Below are positions 8,845 to 18,132 of a stretch of DNA of 64,000 bases, piece after piece. The notes under the pieces are model-generated. The model had not been told where the DNA came from. It was given only the letters and a program-made list of their open reading frames with translations, and made no database searches. A program made the translations under genes and the position numbers. How positions within the stretch are numbered: position 1 is the first letter of the stretch; each line of letters opens with the position of its first letter. The DNA comes from Rothia mucilaginosa (GTDB lineage: Bacteria > Actinomycetota > Actinomycetes > Actinomycetales > Micrococcaceae), in the NCBI RefSeq assembly GCF_001061665.1, contig NZ_JVSP01000006.1:1-64000 (forward strand), given 5' to 3'.

Positions 8845-11415
8845 CTAGACGCGAGCCTCCGCGCCCAGCTGCTCGACGGCGGCCGCCACGGCTGCCTCTC
8901 GAGCGGCGGAAGCCTCGTCCGCGGTCAGAGTGCGATCCGGTGCGCGGAAACGCAGCGCGAACGCCAAGGACTTCTTCGACTCATCGATGCCGGTACCGCG
9001 GTAATCGTCGAACACGCGGATATCCTCCAGCAGCTCACCGGCGCCCTCACGCAGCACGCGCTCCACCTCAGAAGCGGGCAGATCGCGGTCCACCAGCAGG
9101 GCTACGTCCTGGGTTGCCGCCGGGTAGGTCAGCACCGGAACGGCCTGGTGTACCTCGACGCGGTGCGCGAACAGGGCGGAGAAGTCCAGCTCAAAGGCGC
9201 AGGTGCGCTCCGGCAGGTTCAGCTCCTGCAACAGCTTCGGGTGCAACTCACCGGCAAAACCGATGCGCTCGCCGTTCGCATCCAGGACCTCGGCCACGCG
9301 TCCCGGGTGGAATGCGGTATGAACGCCGTTACGCACGGTAATCGGCGCGGATACGGCATCCGCAATCAGACGCACGGCGTCCAAGGCATCGCGCCAATCG
9401 TAAGCACGAGGAGCCGCACCGGGCATCACCTCGTGCTCGGTGCCGGCGAACAGGCCGGCAATAAACGAGGGCTGCTTCGGGATGCCGGCGTTCAGGTCCG
9501 CCAGAACCTCATCCGAGGGGCGAACGCCCAGCGGCGGGATAGAGTCTGACCCCAGCTTCTCACCCGGGATGAACACGTGGCCGGATTCGAAGATGGCCAG
9601 GTTCTTGAAGCCGCGGGAAAGGTTGCGCTTGAGCACCTCGACCAGGCCGGGCAGCAGCGAGCGGCGCATCCAGCCCTCAGCCGAAGAAATCGGGTTCTCC
9701 AGGCGAATTGAGGGCACCTCGGTCACGGGGTTCTCGGGGGTGCTGACCCACGGAGCCGACCACAGGTTGTTCGCCTCAGCCGACACGAAGGGGTAGGCGA
9801 AGACCTCGGTCAGGCCGGCTGCGGCCAGCGCGTTCAGGGCGCGGCGCTTGCCTGCCTGCTCGGGGGTGTAGCCGCGGCCGGCGGGGGCCACCGGCAGGGT
9901 CGAGGGGATGTTCTCGTAGCCGTCGATACGGGCGATTTCCTCGGTCAGGTCTTCCTTCGCGCGCAGGTCGGGGCGCCAGGAAGGAACGGCCACCAGGTAG
10001 CCGGACTCGGTGCGCTCCACCGAGCAACCAATCTCGCGCAGGCTGGACTCAATCTGCTCCGGGGAGTAGTCCACGCCGATGCGGCCGGCGGTGTACTCGG
10101 CGGGCAGCTCGATGACGACCGGCTCGTAGCCGAGGGACACGTCGGTAACGCCCGGCTCAGCCTGGGCACCGGCCAGCTCGACCAGTAGCTCCACGGCACG
10201 CTGGGCGGCAGCTGCCTGAATCTGCGGGTCCACGCCGCGCTCGAAACGCTTGGAGGCCTCGGAAATCAGCTTGTGGCGGCGGGCGGTGCGAGCCACCGAC
10301 ACCTCGTCAAAGCGTGCGGCCTCAATCAGGATGCGGGTGGTCGAGTCGGTCACCTCGGTCGAGGCTCCTCCCATCACACCGGCCAGGCCGATCACGCCCG
10401 AATCATCGGCAATCACGATGTCCTCGGGGTGCAGGGTACGCTCCACGCCGTCCAGGGTCACCAGCTTCTCACCGGCCACCGCGCGGCGCACCACGATTTC
10501 GCCCTGAACCTTATCGGCATCGTAGAAGTGCAGGGGCTGACCGGTCTCCAGCATCACGTAGTTGGAGATGTCGACGGGCAGCGACAGCGAGCGCACACCG
10601 GCCAGACGCAGACGCGAGGACATCCACGTCGGAACCGGCGCGTCCGCCTTCACGCCGGATACCTCGCGCATCACGAAGCGCACGCAACCCGGATTACCGT
10701 GAATCGGGGCATCGTCGCGCAGGACCACCGGGTGACCGGAGGAGTTCGCTTCGGGAGCGCGCTCGCCGTACGCCAGCACAAAATCCTCAAAGGAAGAACC
10801 GGTAGCGTGGCACCACTCGCGAGCAATACCACGCAGAGAGAACGCGTAACCGCGGTCCGGGGTCACATTCACCTCAGCCGCCTGATCGTACAGGCCCAGC
10901 AGCTCCATCGCATCGGTGCCAAGCTCCGGGTCCAGGCCCAGAGTCGAGAGCACCAGGATGCCGCCGTGGTCGTCGCCGATACCCAGCTCGCGGGTCGAGG
11001 CAATCATGCCGGCCGACTTGTGGCCGTAGGTCTTACGAGCGGTAATCGCGAAACCGCCGGGCAGCACGGCGCCGGGCAGGGTCACAACAACCTTGTCGCC
11101 GGGCTTGAAGTTGTGGGCACCGCAGATGATGCCCTGAACACCGGAAGGCTCGATGCCCTTACCGGTCAGAGTCTGCTCCTGACCCTCCGGAACCACACGC
11201 ACCTGGCACCAGTTCACGGTCTTACCGTTCGAGTGGGTCTCCGGCTCCATAGAGAGAACCTGGCCCACCACAATCGGGCCCGACATCTCGTCGGTGGGGC
11301 GGTGAACGTCTTCTTCTTCCAGACCAACCTTCACCAGGGTTGCCATCAAATCTTCAGCCGAAGCATCCTCGGCTACAGGCACGAACTCGCGCAGCCATGA
11401 CAGGGGTACACGCAT
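8845..11415 (-). CDS. pheT: Phenylalanine--tRNA ligase beta subunit
   Basis: Large subunit of the heterotetrameric PheRS, which charges tRNA-Phe and edits mischarged tyrosine. The 856-residue protein has the expected order: N-terminal B1 and an EMAP-type tRNA-binding domain (about 40-160, IICGAHNFKPGDKVVV), the B3/B4 editing domain, B5 (about 420-490), the catalytic-like core (GYENIPSTLPVAPAGRG; RRSLLPGLVEVLKRN) and the C-terminal anticodon-binding FDX-ACB domain (VPVLTYPAATQDVALLVDRDLPA onward). Start ATG at 11415 lies three nt after the pheS stop, so the two are co-transcribed and probably translationally coupled. Confidence 0.97.
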   Translation of the reverse strand: MRVPLSWLREFVPVAEDASAEDLMATLVKVGLEEEDVHRPTDEMSGPIVVGQVLSMEPETHSNGKTVNWCQVRVVPEGQEQTLTGKGIEPSGVQGIICGAHNFKPGDKVVVTLPGAVLPGGFAITARKTYGHKSAGMIASTRELGIGDDHGGILVLSTLGLDPELGTDAMELLGLYDQAAEVNVTPDRGYAFSLRGIAREWCHATGSSFEDFVLAYGERAPEANSSGHPVVLRDDAPIHGNPGCVRFVMREVSGVKADAPVPTWMSSRLRLAGVRSLSLPVDISNYVMLETGQPLHFYDADKVQGEIVVRRAVAGEKLVTLDGVERTLHPEDIVIADDSGVIGLAGVMGGASTEVTDSTTRILIEAARFDEVSVARTARRHKLISEASKRFERGVDPQIQAAAAQRAVELLVELAGAQAEPGVTDVSLGYEPVVIELPAEYTAGRIGVDYSPEQIESSLREIGCSVERTESGYLVAVPSWRPDLRAKEDLTEEIARIDGYENIPSTLPVAPAGRGYTPEQAGKRRALNALAAAGLTEVFAYPFVSAEANNLWSAPWVSTPENPVTEVPSIRLENPISSAEGWMRRSLLPGLVEVLKRNLSRGFKNLAIFESGHVFIPGEKLGSDSIPPLGVRPSDEVLADLNAGIPKQPSFIAGLFAGTEHEVMPGAAPRAYDWRDALDAVRLIADAVSAPITVRNGVHTAFHPGRVAEVLDANGERIGFAGELHPKLLQELNLPERTCAFELDFSALFAHRVEVHQAVPVLTYPAATQDVALLVDRDLPASEVERVLREGAGELLEDIRVFDDYRGTGIDESKKSLAFALRFRAPDRTLTADEASAAREAAVAAAVEQLGAEARV

Positions 11416-11418
11416 AAT

Positions 11419-12546
11419 TTAGATCTCCATCCCGAACTGCTCAGAGAAACGGATGTCGCCCTCGACCATGTCATGCATGTCAGCGACGTTGTTACGGAAC
11501 ATGAGGGTACGTTCAATACCCATACCGAACGCGAAGCCCGAGTACTCCTCGGGATCGATGCCGGCGGCACGCAGCACGTTCGGGTTCACCATGCCGCAGC
11601 CACCCCACTCGATCCACTGGGGGCCGCCCTTGGCGTTGGGGTGCCACAGGTCCAGCTCGGCGGAGGGCTCGGTGAAGGGGAAGAAGTTCGGGCGCAGGCG
11701 AATCTTAGCCTCTTCGCCGAACATGGCGCGGGCCATGTACTCCAGGGTGCCCTTCAGATCGGCCATGGTCAGGCCCTTATCCACGGCCAGGCCCTCAATC
11801 TGGTGGAAGACCGGGGTGTGGGTCGCGTCCAGCTCATCGGTGCGGTACACCTGGCCGGGGCACACAATGTACAGGGGCAGCTCACGCGAGAGCATCGAGC
11901 GCATCTGCACCGGGGAGGTGTGGGTGCGCAGCAGCAGGTGAGCGTTCTTCGGCTCAACGTAGAAGGTGTCCTGCATTTCGCGCGCCGGGTGGTCCGGCTT
12001 AATGTTCAGGGCGTCGAAGTTGTACCACTCGGACTCCAGCTCGGGGCCGTCGGCAACCTCCCAGCCCATGCCGACGAAGATGTCGGTCAGACGCTCCTGC
12101 ATCAGGGCGATGGGGTGGCGACCGCCCAGGGAGCGGCGAGCGGATGCGGCCGACATGTCCACGGCCTCCTCGGCCAGGATGCGGGCCTCACGCTCGGTCT
12201 CCAGCTCCTTAGTGCGAGCCTCAATAACCTCGGTCAGTGCGGCACGGGCCTGGCCCAGCAGCTTGCCCACGGGGCCCTTGTGCTGGTTCTGAAGGTCGCG
12301 CATCTGGCGGTTGGCGATGCTCATGATGCCCTTCTCACCGAAGAAGCTCAGGCGCACCTCCTTGAGGCTGTCAAAGTCTTTTGCCTTCTCGCGAATCTCC
12401 CGCTGGGCGCGCTCTCGCTCGGCCTCAAATGCCTCACGAACGGCGTCCAGACCCTTTTCGGGGTTGTTCTCCAGGACCTGCGCGATGTTGGCGAGGACCT
12501 GAGCCGGGCCCTTCGGGCCCTCGTGTTCCTGCACGGAATCGGTCAT
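11419..12546 (-). CDS. pheS: Phenylalanine--tRNA ligase alpha subunit
   Basis: Catalytic subunit of PheRS. The 375-residue class II synthetase has an N-terminal coiled coil (about 20-110), motif 2 region [12 protein letters not shown], and motif 3 [16 protein letters not shown] near the C-terminus; [15 protein letters not shown] and [13 protein letters not shown] are the expected active-site stretches. The frame is open 23 codons upstream, but ATG at 12546 ([10 protein letters not shown]) follows an AGAGAAGAG site. A -10-like TAGGAT at about 12713-12718 implies a leader of roughly 160 nt; I see no T-box in it. Confidence 0.97.
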   Translation of the reverse strand: MTDSVQEHEGPKGPAQVLANIAQVLENNPEKGLDAVREAFEAERERAQREIREKAKDFDSLKEVRLSFFGEKGIMSIANRQMRDLQNQHKGPVGKLLGQARAALTEVIEARTKELETEREARILAEEAVDMSAASARRSLGGRHPIALMQERLTDIFVGMGWEVADGPELESEWYNFDALNIKPDHPAREMQDTFYVEPKNAHLLLRTHTSPVQMRSMLSRELPLYIVCPGQVYRTDELDATHTPVFHQIEGLAVDKGLTMADLKGTLEYMARAMFGEEAKIRLRPNFFPFTEPSAELDLWHPNAKGGPQWIEWGGCGMVNPNVLRAAGIDPEEYSGFAFGMGIERTLMFRNNVADMHDMVEGDIRFSEQFGMEI

Positions 12547-12740
12547 TGTCACTCTTCTCTGCGTACCACCGGCACGTTGGGGCCGGTCGGCTGGTTTGTC
12601 ACTATGGGGCGGCACCGCGGGGACCGCGAGAGCTCACCAATTGCCCCGGGCACGGCGGGCGCCGAGCGTGTGAGGGGCGGAGCATCCCGGCAGGGTCTGC
12701 GGGCGCATATCCTACCCATTTTAGACCAGAGAACCACGCG
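12547..12740. other. pheST promoter and leader
   Basis: No gene is seen. On the minus strand a -10-like TAGGAT at 12718-12713 is followed by a GC-rich leader. No uridine-rich terminator or Phe-rich leader peptide was found, so no attenuation is proposed. Confidence 0.4.
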
Positions 12741-12787
12741 AAAGCATCAGAGCGCCCGGATAGTCCATCCGGGCGCTCTGATGCTTT
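12741..12787. terminator. Long perfect hairpin terminator
   Basis: A perfect 21-bp stem (12741-12761 with 12767-12787) around a five-base loop AGTCC, with AAA/TTT at its base, separates the membrane protein gene at 12864 from pheS. It should stop transcription reading in from the upstream minus-strand gene. Confidence 0.85.
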
Positions 12788-12863
12788 GATTAGGTGTGGA
12801 GTCGTCAGGTGCGCGCGCCCCGCGGCGGCATATTTGCCGAACGGGTCCCCGCGGGGGCGAGGG

Positions 12864-13385
12864 TTAGGCCAGCGCTTCCTTGACCTCGGGGTCGAAGGAG
12901 GAGCGAATCCACAGCACGTTGGCGATAAACCACGCGGCGTACAGCGGCACGAAGCCGTAGCGCTGAGCGTCAATCACGTTGCCAATCAGCGAGAGGACCG
13001 CGACGAAGGCGCCGAGAATCGCGAAGATGAGGCCGACGGTCAGGCCCTGGCGCTTACCCTTCTGAATCGTGAAGTACACCCACGAGTACACGATGGCCGA
13101 GCCGATGAGCAATCCCAGGCCGCCCGCAACGCCAAACTCCGGCAGGCCCTTCAGCGGGGACAGGTTATCCGGTGCGAACGAAGAAATGATGCCGTGGACA
13201 AAGCAGAGCAACGCGGAGACAATCATAATCTCCTGCAGGCGCAGAATCTTAGGGTGCTTGGTCGGCGAGTGGAACAGGATTCCACCCGGCTTGGAGCCAC
13301 CTTCCTGAATGTAGATGGCCTGGGTGTCTGAAGGTACCGCGTCGGAGCGGTACGCATTCGGGTCGTACGGAGGTTGAGCAGTCAT
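12864..13385 (-). CDS. Small four-TM membrane protein, unknown function
   Basis: I do not recognise a named family. The 173-residue protein has a hydrophilic Pro/Tyr-rich N-terminus (about 1-55), then four hydrophobic segments: IMIVSALLCFVHGIISSF, GLGLLIGSAIVYSWVYF, LTVGLIFAILGAFVAVLSLIG and LYAAWFIANVLWI, and ends with an acidic tail. Two adjacent ATG codons (13388, 13385) lie after GGGAG; the second has the better spacing and is chosen. It has its own terminator downstream and a strong hairpin upstream, so it is probably monocistronic. Confidence 0.75.
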   Translation of the reverse strand: MTAQPPYDPNAYRSDAVPSDTQAIYIQEGGSKPGGILFHSPTKHPKILRLQEIMIVSALLCFVHGIISSFAPDNLSPLKGLPEFGVAGGLGLLIGSAIVYSWVYFTIQKGKRQGLTVGLIFAILGAFVAVLSLIGNVIDAQRYGFVPLYAAWFIANVLWIRSSFDPEVKEALA

Positions 13386-13480
13386 CATTGTCTCCCAATT
13401 TGTATGTGATTTCTCCCTCAATACTACCCGGTCGGTAAGAAGTTTCCAAAGAAAATGCTCGTGTCGAACTCATATATGAC

Positions 13481-13523
13481 GATGTGCCGGTGAACCTCCC
13501 ATCGGGGCGTTCACCGGCACATC
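13481..13523 (-). terminator. Terminator after the Nudix gene
   Basis: A perfect 15-bp stem, GATGTGCCGGTGAAC (13481-13495) with its complement at 13509-13523, lies downstream of the Nudix gene and of the orphan peroxidase-like tail. Confidence 0.75.
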
Positions 13524-13570
13524 GGGCGGTATTGGAGCATCGGGCAGATGCCCAGCTACATCGAGCGCGC

Positions 13571-13660
13571 CTAGTTAAAGAGGCCCGAGCAGATGTAGTC
13601 GTTCTCATCCTTCACCCCGGGCGGCACCGCGAAGAGAGCGTTACCGGCACGCGAGGTGCG
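13571..13660 (-). pseudogene. Orphan 3' end resembling EfeB/DyP-type peroxidase
   Basis: Directly after the Nudix stop, in another frame, the minus strand encodes a tail containing ALFAVPPGVKDENDY and a TAG stop at 13573-13571. This resembles the C-terminal ALFAVPPGV...DY...LF segment of dye-decolourising (EfeB-type) haem peroxidases as I remember them. No earlier part of such a protein is visible, because the frame upstream runs into the Nudix gene. The likely explanation is a deletion that removed most of a peroxidase gene. A chance resemblance of a short peptide remains possible. Confidence 0.4.
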
Positions 13661-13665
13661 CGCCC

Positions 13666-14175
13666 TTAGCTTTCGTCGCCCGACCCAGACCGACCCGCCC
13701 CAGACCGACCGAGCTGACGCAGGAGTGCCTCCACGATTGGGAAGTCCGCGGGAATCCACGGCAGCGCCAGAATCTCGGCGGCTTCCGTGGCCTCGAGGAT
13801 TCCCTCCCCCGCCGGGGGAAGCGGCATCCACCGCAGAGCGCTGTGATCTTCCAAAGTATCCGGAGTACCCGAAAGAATTTCCGCGAAGAACACGCGCATC
13901 GCCAGACGCTCGCTCAGACGCCAGCCCTGCGGGTACGCGCCGGGCACCTCAGCACCCAAACGCGCCTGCACCCCCAGCTCCTCCTTCAGCTCACGCACCA
14001 GCGCCTGCTCGCAGCTCTCCCCCGGCTCGACCTTACCGCCCGGGAACTCCCACATCCCGGCAACAGTCTGCGGCTCAGAACGCTGAGCCACCAGCATACG
14101 GGTCGGAGCCACCAAAGAATCAACCACGGCGGCGCCAACCACCTGAACCTCAAACGAGGGCGACACTTCACTCAT
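13666..14175 (-). CDS. Nudix hydrolase (MutT-like)
   Basis: Nucleoside-diphosphate-type pyrophosphohydrolase; MutT-like members remove 8-oxo-dGTP or related nucleotides. The Nudix box is complete: [20 protein letters not shown] followed by ELGV at about residues 46-69. It is preceded by AGMWEFPGG, typical of the MutT/NUDT1-like group, and followed by the conserved ALRWMPLPP. Length (169 residues) is slightly above the usual 130-150 because of a Gly/Ser/Arg-rich tail. Start ATG at 14175, 17 nt after the DUF421 gene stop, suggests one transcript with the upstream transporter genes. Confidence 0.9.
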   Translation of the reverse strand: MSEVSPSFEVQVVGAAVVDSLVAPTRMLVAQRSEPQTVAGMWEFPGGKVEPGESCEQALVRELKEELGVQARLGAEVPGAYPQGWRLSERLAMRVFFAEILSGTPDTLEDHSALRWMPLPPAGEGILEATEAAEILALPWIPADFPIVEALLRQLGRSGAGRSGSGDES

Positions 14176-14191
14176 CTTTCTCTACCTTCTT

Positions 14192-15007
14192 CTACGCTTT
14201 AGATTCCTTCGTCGGATGCGCATCTTCAGCAGCGTGCTCCGCTACTTCCTGCTCTGCATCCTCGGTATCCTCATGCTCAGGAGCTTCCTCCACGCCTTCC
14301 TGCCACTCTTCTTCCTCATCATTCATATTCGAGGCCTCTGCTACCTCACGGCGAATATTAGTGCCGTCATTCAGCAGAATCAGAAGGCGGTTACCGTTCT
14401 TGAACTCCATGAGGAAGACATCCTCAAGTTCGACCTCAGCGGCACGCAACTGTAGGTACACCCAATCCTCGGTCTTGTGCGCATCCGCGATATCGCGAGT
14501 GACCAAGGTACCCTTCACAATCAGAGCAAAGTTCGGCACACCGTCACCCTTACGGATCACGCTCAGCGCACCGTTCGGTTCAATCTGAGCGAACTCAATG
14601 TCTTCCAGGTCGTAAATACCCTGCGCACGAAGGTCAGCAATCAGGCGCATCGGATCAAGAACCACATCTGCCTGCTGGAAGCTCTTAATATCGATATCAC
14701 CATCCGTAATGACCGGCACGCGCTGCTCACGCACCGCCATATGCAGAAAACGAATCTTCGTGGTCGCCACATTCAGCAGCTGAATCATGCACAGCGTAAA
14801 CACCATGTAGATGACAAAGTAGAACAGGCTAATCTGCTCGCTGTACAACACGCCACCGAACACACCACCGATGACAAAGTTACCGATGGTATCAATCGGG
14901 GTCTGGTGCCCCGCCTGAGAACGGTGAGTCAGACGCAGGTACACCAAAAGAATGATCAGGCCAACGAAAATCTTTAGCAAACGATAAACGATCATCTCAA
15001 CGGTCAT
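14192..15007 (-). CDS. DUF421 (YetF-type) membrane protein
   Basis: Membrane protein of the DUF421 family, of unknown biochemical role. The 271-residue protein has three N-terminal transmembrane segments within about 1-75 (IVYRLLKIFVGLIILLVYLRL; TIGNFVIGGVFGGVLYS; LFYFVIYMVFTLCMIQLL) and the cytoplasmic YetF-like domain (RVPVITDGDIDIKSF; ADLRAQGIYDLEDIEFAQIEPNGALSVI). The last 55 residues are very acidic and low-complexity, beyond the usual family end. Start ATG at 15007 follows AGGAG; only 18 nt separate it from the CDF gene, so the two form an operon. Confidence 0.85.
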   Translation of the reverse strand: MTVEMIVYRLLKIFVGLIILLVYLRLTHRSQAGHQTPIDTIGNFVIGGVFGGVLYSEQISLFYFVIYMVFTLCMIQLLNVATTKIRFLHMAVREQRVPVITDGDIDIKSFQQADVVLDPMRLIADLRAQGIYDLEDIEFAQIEPNGALSVIRKGDGVPNFALIVKGTLVTRDIADAHKTEDWVYLQLRAAEVELEDVFLMEFKNGNRLLILLNDGTNIRREVAEASNMNDEEEEWQEGVEEAPEHEDTEDAEQEVAEHAAEDAHPTKESKA

Positions 15008-15025
15008 AACAAAAATCTCCTAGAA

Positions 15026-15952
15026 CTAAGCCCGGAAAATATCCGGCTCCAAATAAATGATGCGTGCCGCAGGAACAGCCTCACGAATACGCACCTCAGC
15101 CGCATCAATCTCATCAGCCACAGCGCGGCCGGTGTCGGCATCGTGAATACGAATCTTCGCCGCCACCAGAATCTCCTCGGGACCCAGGTGCACGGTCTTA
15201 ATGTGGATAATGCGCTCGCTATCGCCATCCTCAATCGCCGCGCGAATCTTCGCCAAATCCTCCGGTGAAGCAGACTCACCCAAAATCAGCGACTTCATCT
15301 CCACGGCCAGGAACGCCGCGATGAAAACCAACAGAATACCGATAGCCAGGGTGCCGAAAGCATCCCACAGACCGTTACCGGTCAGTAGGGTCATTCCCAC
15401 ACCAATCAGGGCCAGCAGCAGACCGACCAGTGCACCCGCATCCTCCAGCAGAAGAACCGGAAGCTCCGGGTTCTTCGAGGTGCGCAAGAAACGACTCCAG
15501 CTCTGCTTGCCCTTCAGCCCACGCGACTCCTTCACCGCCACGCGGAACGAGTTACCCTCCAGCAGAATCGCACCCACCAGAACAGCCACCGGAACCCACT
15601 GCCACTCGGTAATACCGTGCGGGTCGTGAAGCTTCTCGAAACCCTCATACAGGGCGAACAGACCGCCCAGTGCAAAGATGATAATCGAGACGATGAACGC
15701 GTAAATGTAACGGTTACGGCCGTAACCGAACGGGTGCTCCTCGTCGGCCTGCTTGCGGGAGGCGCGGCCACCCAAAAGAAGCAGAACCTGGTTACCGGAG
15801 TCAGCCACCGAGTGGATGCCCTCGGCCAACATCGAGGAGGAACGGGTCAGAGCAAAAGCCAAGAACTTCAGGACGGCGATACCGAGGTTCGCCCCCAGGG
15901 CGGCAATAATCGCCCCGGCTCCCGAGTGGCCGGAATGACTGGATTGAGACAT
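15026..15952 (-). CDS. Cation diffusion facilitator family transporter
   Basis: Proton-coupled divalent metal exporter (Zn2+, Mn2+ or similar) of the inner membrane. The 308-residue protein has about five to six transmembrane helices and the metal-site motifs HSVADS (about 47-52) and EDAGA (about 170), in place of the canonical HxxxD/DxxxD pair, resembling the ZnT9-like branch. HPFGYGRNRYIYAF is the CDF signature stretch. A cytoplasmic ferredoxin-like domain follows (KTVHLGPEEILVAAKI). It heads an operon with the DUF421 and Nudix genes. Which metal is moved cannot be told. Confidence 0.9.
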   Translation of the reverse strand: MSQSSHSGHSGAGAIIAALGANLGIAVLKFLAFALTRSSSMLAEGIHSVADSGNQVLLLLGGRASRKQADEEHPFGYGRNRYIYAFIVSIIIFALGGLFALYEGFEKLHDPHGITEWQWVPVAVLVGAILLEGNSFRVAVKESRGLKGKQSWSRFLRTSKNPELPVLLLEDAGALVGLLLALIGVGMTLLTGNGLWDAFGTLAIGILLVFIAAFLAVEMKSLILGESASPEDLAKIRAAIEDGDSERIIHIKTVHLGPEEILVAAKIRIHDADTGRAVADEIDAAEVRIREAVPAARIIYLEPDIFRA

Positions 15953-16030
15953 ATTTACCTTTCTGCAGGCCGCGCTAACCCGAAAAGCACGGAGCCATCG
16001 GGGGCGACACTATTCAAAAGTCTGTAAAAG

Positions 16031-16043
16031 GCCCGCGGCGGGC
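16031..16043 (-). terminator. Weak terminator after the RNA methyltransferase gene
   Basis: A short GCCCG/CGGGC hairpin followed on the minus strand by CTTTTAC lies 82 nt past the methyltransferase stop. Confidence 0.35.
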
Positions 16044-16124
16044 ACGGCCAAACCTCGGCCCGATACAGCCACGACGAACACAGCTCGCCGGGAGAGCACA
16101 CCACGGGATGATGGGCTTACGGTA

Positions 16125-17075
16125 TTAGCCCAGAGCGTTCGAGCGCTGCGCCATCGCCGAGGCGTACAGGCAGACCGCCGCGGCGGTACCCACATTCAGG
16201 GACTCCGCCGAGCCGTACACCGGCACAGCCACTCGCATCGTAGCGGCAGCCTTCTCTTCAACGTTCAAGCCCTGCGCCTCATTACCGAAAAGCCACATCG
16301 TCGGCTTAGAAAGATCAAAATTACCCTTCACGCCGGACGGGGCGCTCGTCTCCACACCCGCGCGACGGGCCGCGGTGTACTCACTCAGCTCCTGCAGGTT
16401 CACCACGCCGTAGCCGTCAGCAGCCAACACAGCAGTACCCTGAGACTTCACATCCTCCGCGAAGTCCTCGAGTTCCACACCCTGAATAACCGGCACGTGG
16501 AACAGCGAACCCGCGGTGGAACGCACCGTCTTCGGGTTGTACAAATCCACCGAGCCCTTGGTGGTAATCACAAGATCGGCGCCGGCGGCATCAGCCACAC
16601 GCAGGATCGTGCCCGCATTACCCGGATCCTGCACACGAGACAGCACAGCAATCAACTTCGGGTTCAACGCGCCCTCACCCCAGAGCAGCGAGAAGGAGGC
16701 GTCCACCATAAAGGAAACCGCAATAATACCCTGCGGCGACACCGAATCGGCCATAGCCGCCAGCACCTCTTCGGTCACCACTCGCATGAAAACGCGGCGG
16801 CCCTCCTCCGGGGTGGGGGTGCCGTACACCTGCTCCAGCAGCTCAGCAATATCCTCGTGGCGATCGAACGCGGCCTCCGTAACGTACACGGCGTCCAGGA
16901 TGGGGCTCTTCAGGTGTGCTTTCAGGGCCTCACGCACGGCCTGCGGACCCTCCACCAGGAACTGGCCCTTCTTCGTGCGGGCCGAGCGAGTGCGAAGCTT
17001 CGCAATATCGCGCACGCGGTCAGCCTGCGGGTTGGACATCACAACGGGGGTACTAATACGTTCAAAAAAATTCAC
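16125..17075 (-). CDS. SPOUT (TrmH/SpoU) family RNA methyltransferase
   Basis: S-adenosylmethionine-dependent 2'-O-ribose methyltransferase acting on rRNA or tRNA. The N-terminal substrate-binding part includes KKGQFLVEGPQAVREAL; the SPOUT knot shows the three motifs SRVQDPGNAGTILRVADAAG, LFGNEAQGL and AESLNVGTAAAVCLY. The exact target nucleotide is unknown. It lies in the conserved actinobacterial position after rplT. The start is ambiguous: GTG at 17075 lies six nt after a TACCCT -10-like hexamer and would be leaderless, while ATG at 17039 (MSNPQADRV) matches the family start but has no ribosome-binding site. I prefer 17075 on promoter grounds. Confidence 0.88.
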   Translation of the reverse strand: MNFFERISTPVVMSNPQADRVRDIAKLRTRSARTKKGQFLVEGPQAVREALKAHLKSPILDAVYVTEAAFDRHEDIAELLEQVYGTPTPEEGRRVFMRVVTEEVLAAMADSVSPQGIIAVSFMVDASFSLLWGEGALNPKLIAVLSRVQDPGNAGTILRVADAAGADLVITTKGSVDLYNPKTVRSTAGSLFHVPVIQGVELEDFAEDVKSQGTAVLAADGYGVVNLQELSEYTAARRAGVETSAPSGVKGNFDLSKPTMWLFGNEAQGLNVEEKAAATMRVAVPVYGSAESLNVGTAAAVCLYASAMAQRSNALG

Positions 17076-17081
17076 CCTTTA

Positions 17082-17087
17082 AGGGTA
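17082..17087 (-). promoter_or_regulatory. -10-like hexamer of a leaderless RNA methyltransferase gene
   Basis: TACCCT on the minus strand ends six nt before GTG at 17075, leaving no room for a ribosome-binding site. Confidence 0.45.
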
Positions 17088-17244
17088 CAGGCAAAGACGT
17101 ACCCAAAGAACGCAGAACAGTCACAACCCCAGATACGCAGAAAGCGGCCGCCCACACTCAAAAGTGCAGACGGCCACTCACGACGCTTGAGCATCCCACC
17201 CCGAACCTAGATCTTCGAGGCAGAAGCACACAACCTCAGGCTAA

Positions 17245-17625
17245 TTAAGCCTTGGGAGCCGAGGTGTCCTCGGGCAGGTTGTTCTTAGCAATCTCAACCA
17301 GTGCGTTGAAGGCAGCGGGCTCGTTCACGGCCAGCTCAGCCAGCATACGGCGGTCAACCTCAACACCAGCAGCCTTCAGGCCCTGGATGAAGCGGTTGTA
17401 GGTCAGGCCCTGTGCGCGGGAAGCAGCGTTGATACGCTGGATCCACAGGCGACGGAAGTCACCCTTCTTCTTACGACGGTGGTCGTAGCTGTAAACGAGC
17501 GAGTGGGTGACCTGCTCCTTAGCCTTACGGTACAGGCGAGAACGCTGACCGCGGTAGCCGGATGCACGATCGAGAATAGTACGGCGCTTCTTGTGCGCGT
17601 TAACCGCGCGCTTCACACGTGCCAC
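17245..17625 (-). CDS. rplT: 50S ribosomal protein L20
   Basis: Essential early-assembly protein of the large ribosomal subunit; in other bacteria it also represses its own operon. The 126-residue protein has the family start [15 protein letters not shown] and conserved [17 protein letters not shown], and the globular half [23 protein letters not shown] segment (here [10 protein letters not shown]). Start is GTG at 17625 with GGAG upstream; longer in-frame readings are not credible. Third gene of infC-rpmI-rplT. Confidence 0.97.
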   Translation of the reverse strand: MARVKRAVNAHKKRRTILDRASGYRGQRSRLYRKAKEQVTHSLVYSYDHRRKKKGDFRRLWIQRINAASRAQGLTYNRFIQGLKAAGVEVDRRMLAELAVNEPAAFNALVEIAKNNLPEDTSAPKA

Positions 17626-17739
17626 GTGTGTCTCCTTCGTCTTATGTCCTGAACAGCTCACATATCACGCTGAACAGGAGCGAGTCTTTAATCAGTGCGC
17701 ACCCCTATCGGTGCGCCAGGTGCAGAGCGTAAGCGGTGC

Positions 17740-17934
17740 TTACTTACCCAGCATCTTCTTGACAACCTTTGCCTGGCCGCCGGTAACGATCTGGTCAGAA
17801 GCCAGACGACGGGTCAGACGAGAGGACTTGTGCTCCAGGTAGTGGCGGCGGTTCGCCTGCTGGCGCTTAACCTTGCCGCTACCGGTGAGCTTGAAGCGCT
17901 TCTTAGCACCAGAGTGGGTCTTCTGCTTCGGCAT
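17740..17934 (-). CDS. rpmI: 50S ribosomal protein L35
   Basis: Small basic large-subunit protein of 64 residues, with the family pattern [20 protein letters not shown] and C-terminal [12 protein letters not shown] at 17934 follows AAGGAG. A short hairpin (CCCGCCA/TGGCGGG, 17961-17977) lies just upstream of the ribosome-binding site and could influence translation. Confidence 0.97.
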   Translation of the reverse strand: MPKQKTHSGAKKRFKLTGSGKVKRQQANRRHYLEHKSSRLTRRLASDQIVTGGQAKVVKKMLGK

Positions 17935-18029
17935 AGCTGCCGTTCTCCTTACATTCATCCCCCGCCACAGTGGCGGGGTAGCTTAGTGGGGCTGCGTACG
18001 CGAACGCATCAGCCCCAAGGACCAAAGGT

Positions 18030-18053
18030 GAGGCACCCCTCGCGAGGTGCCTC
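18030..18053 (-). other. Intercistronic hairpin between infC and rpmI
   Basis: GAGGCACC (18030-18037) pairs with GGTGCCTC (18046-18053). There is no T-tract, so it is more likely a processing or translational-control structure than a terminator; control by L20 is possible but untested. Confidence 0.4.
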
Positions 18054-18132
18054 GGAACCGGCACCGGGTGAACCCGCAACACCCACCCAACGGTGGAGGC
18101 GCGTGCCCATCCTAAAGTGACGACCCGGTTCC

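Noticed and set aside
12547-12740. T-box or Phe attenuator upstream of pheS
   Set aside because: No T-box sequence, no Phe-rich leader peptide and no terminator with a T-tract were found in the leader.
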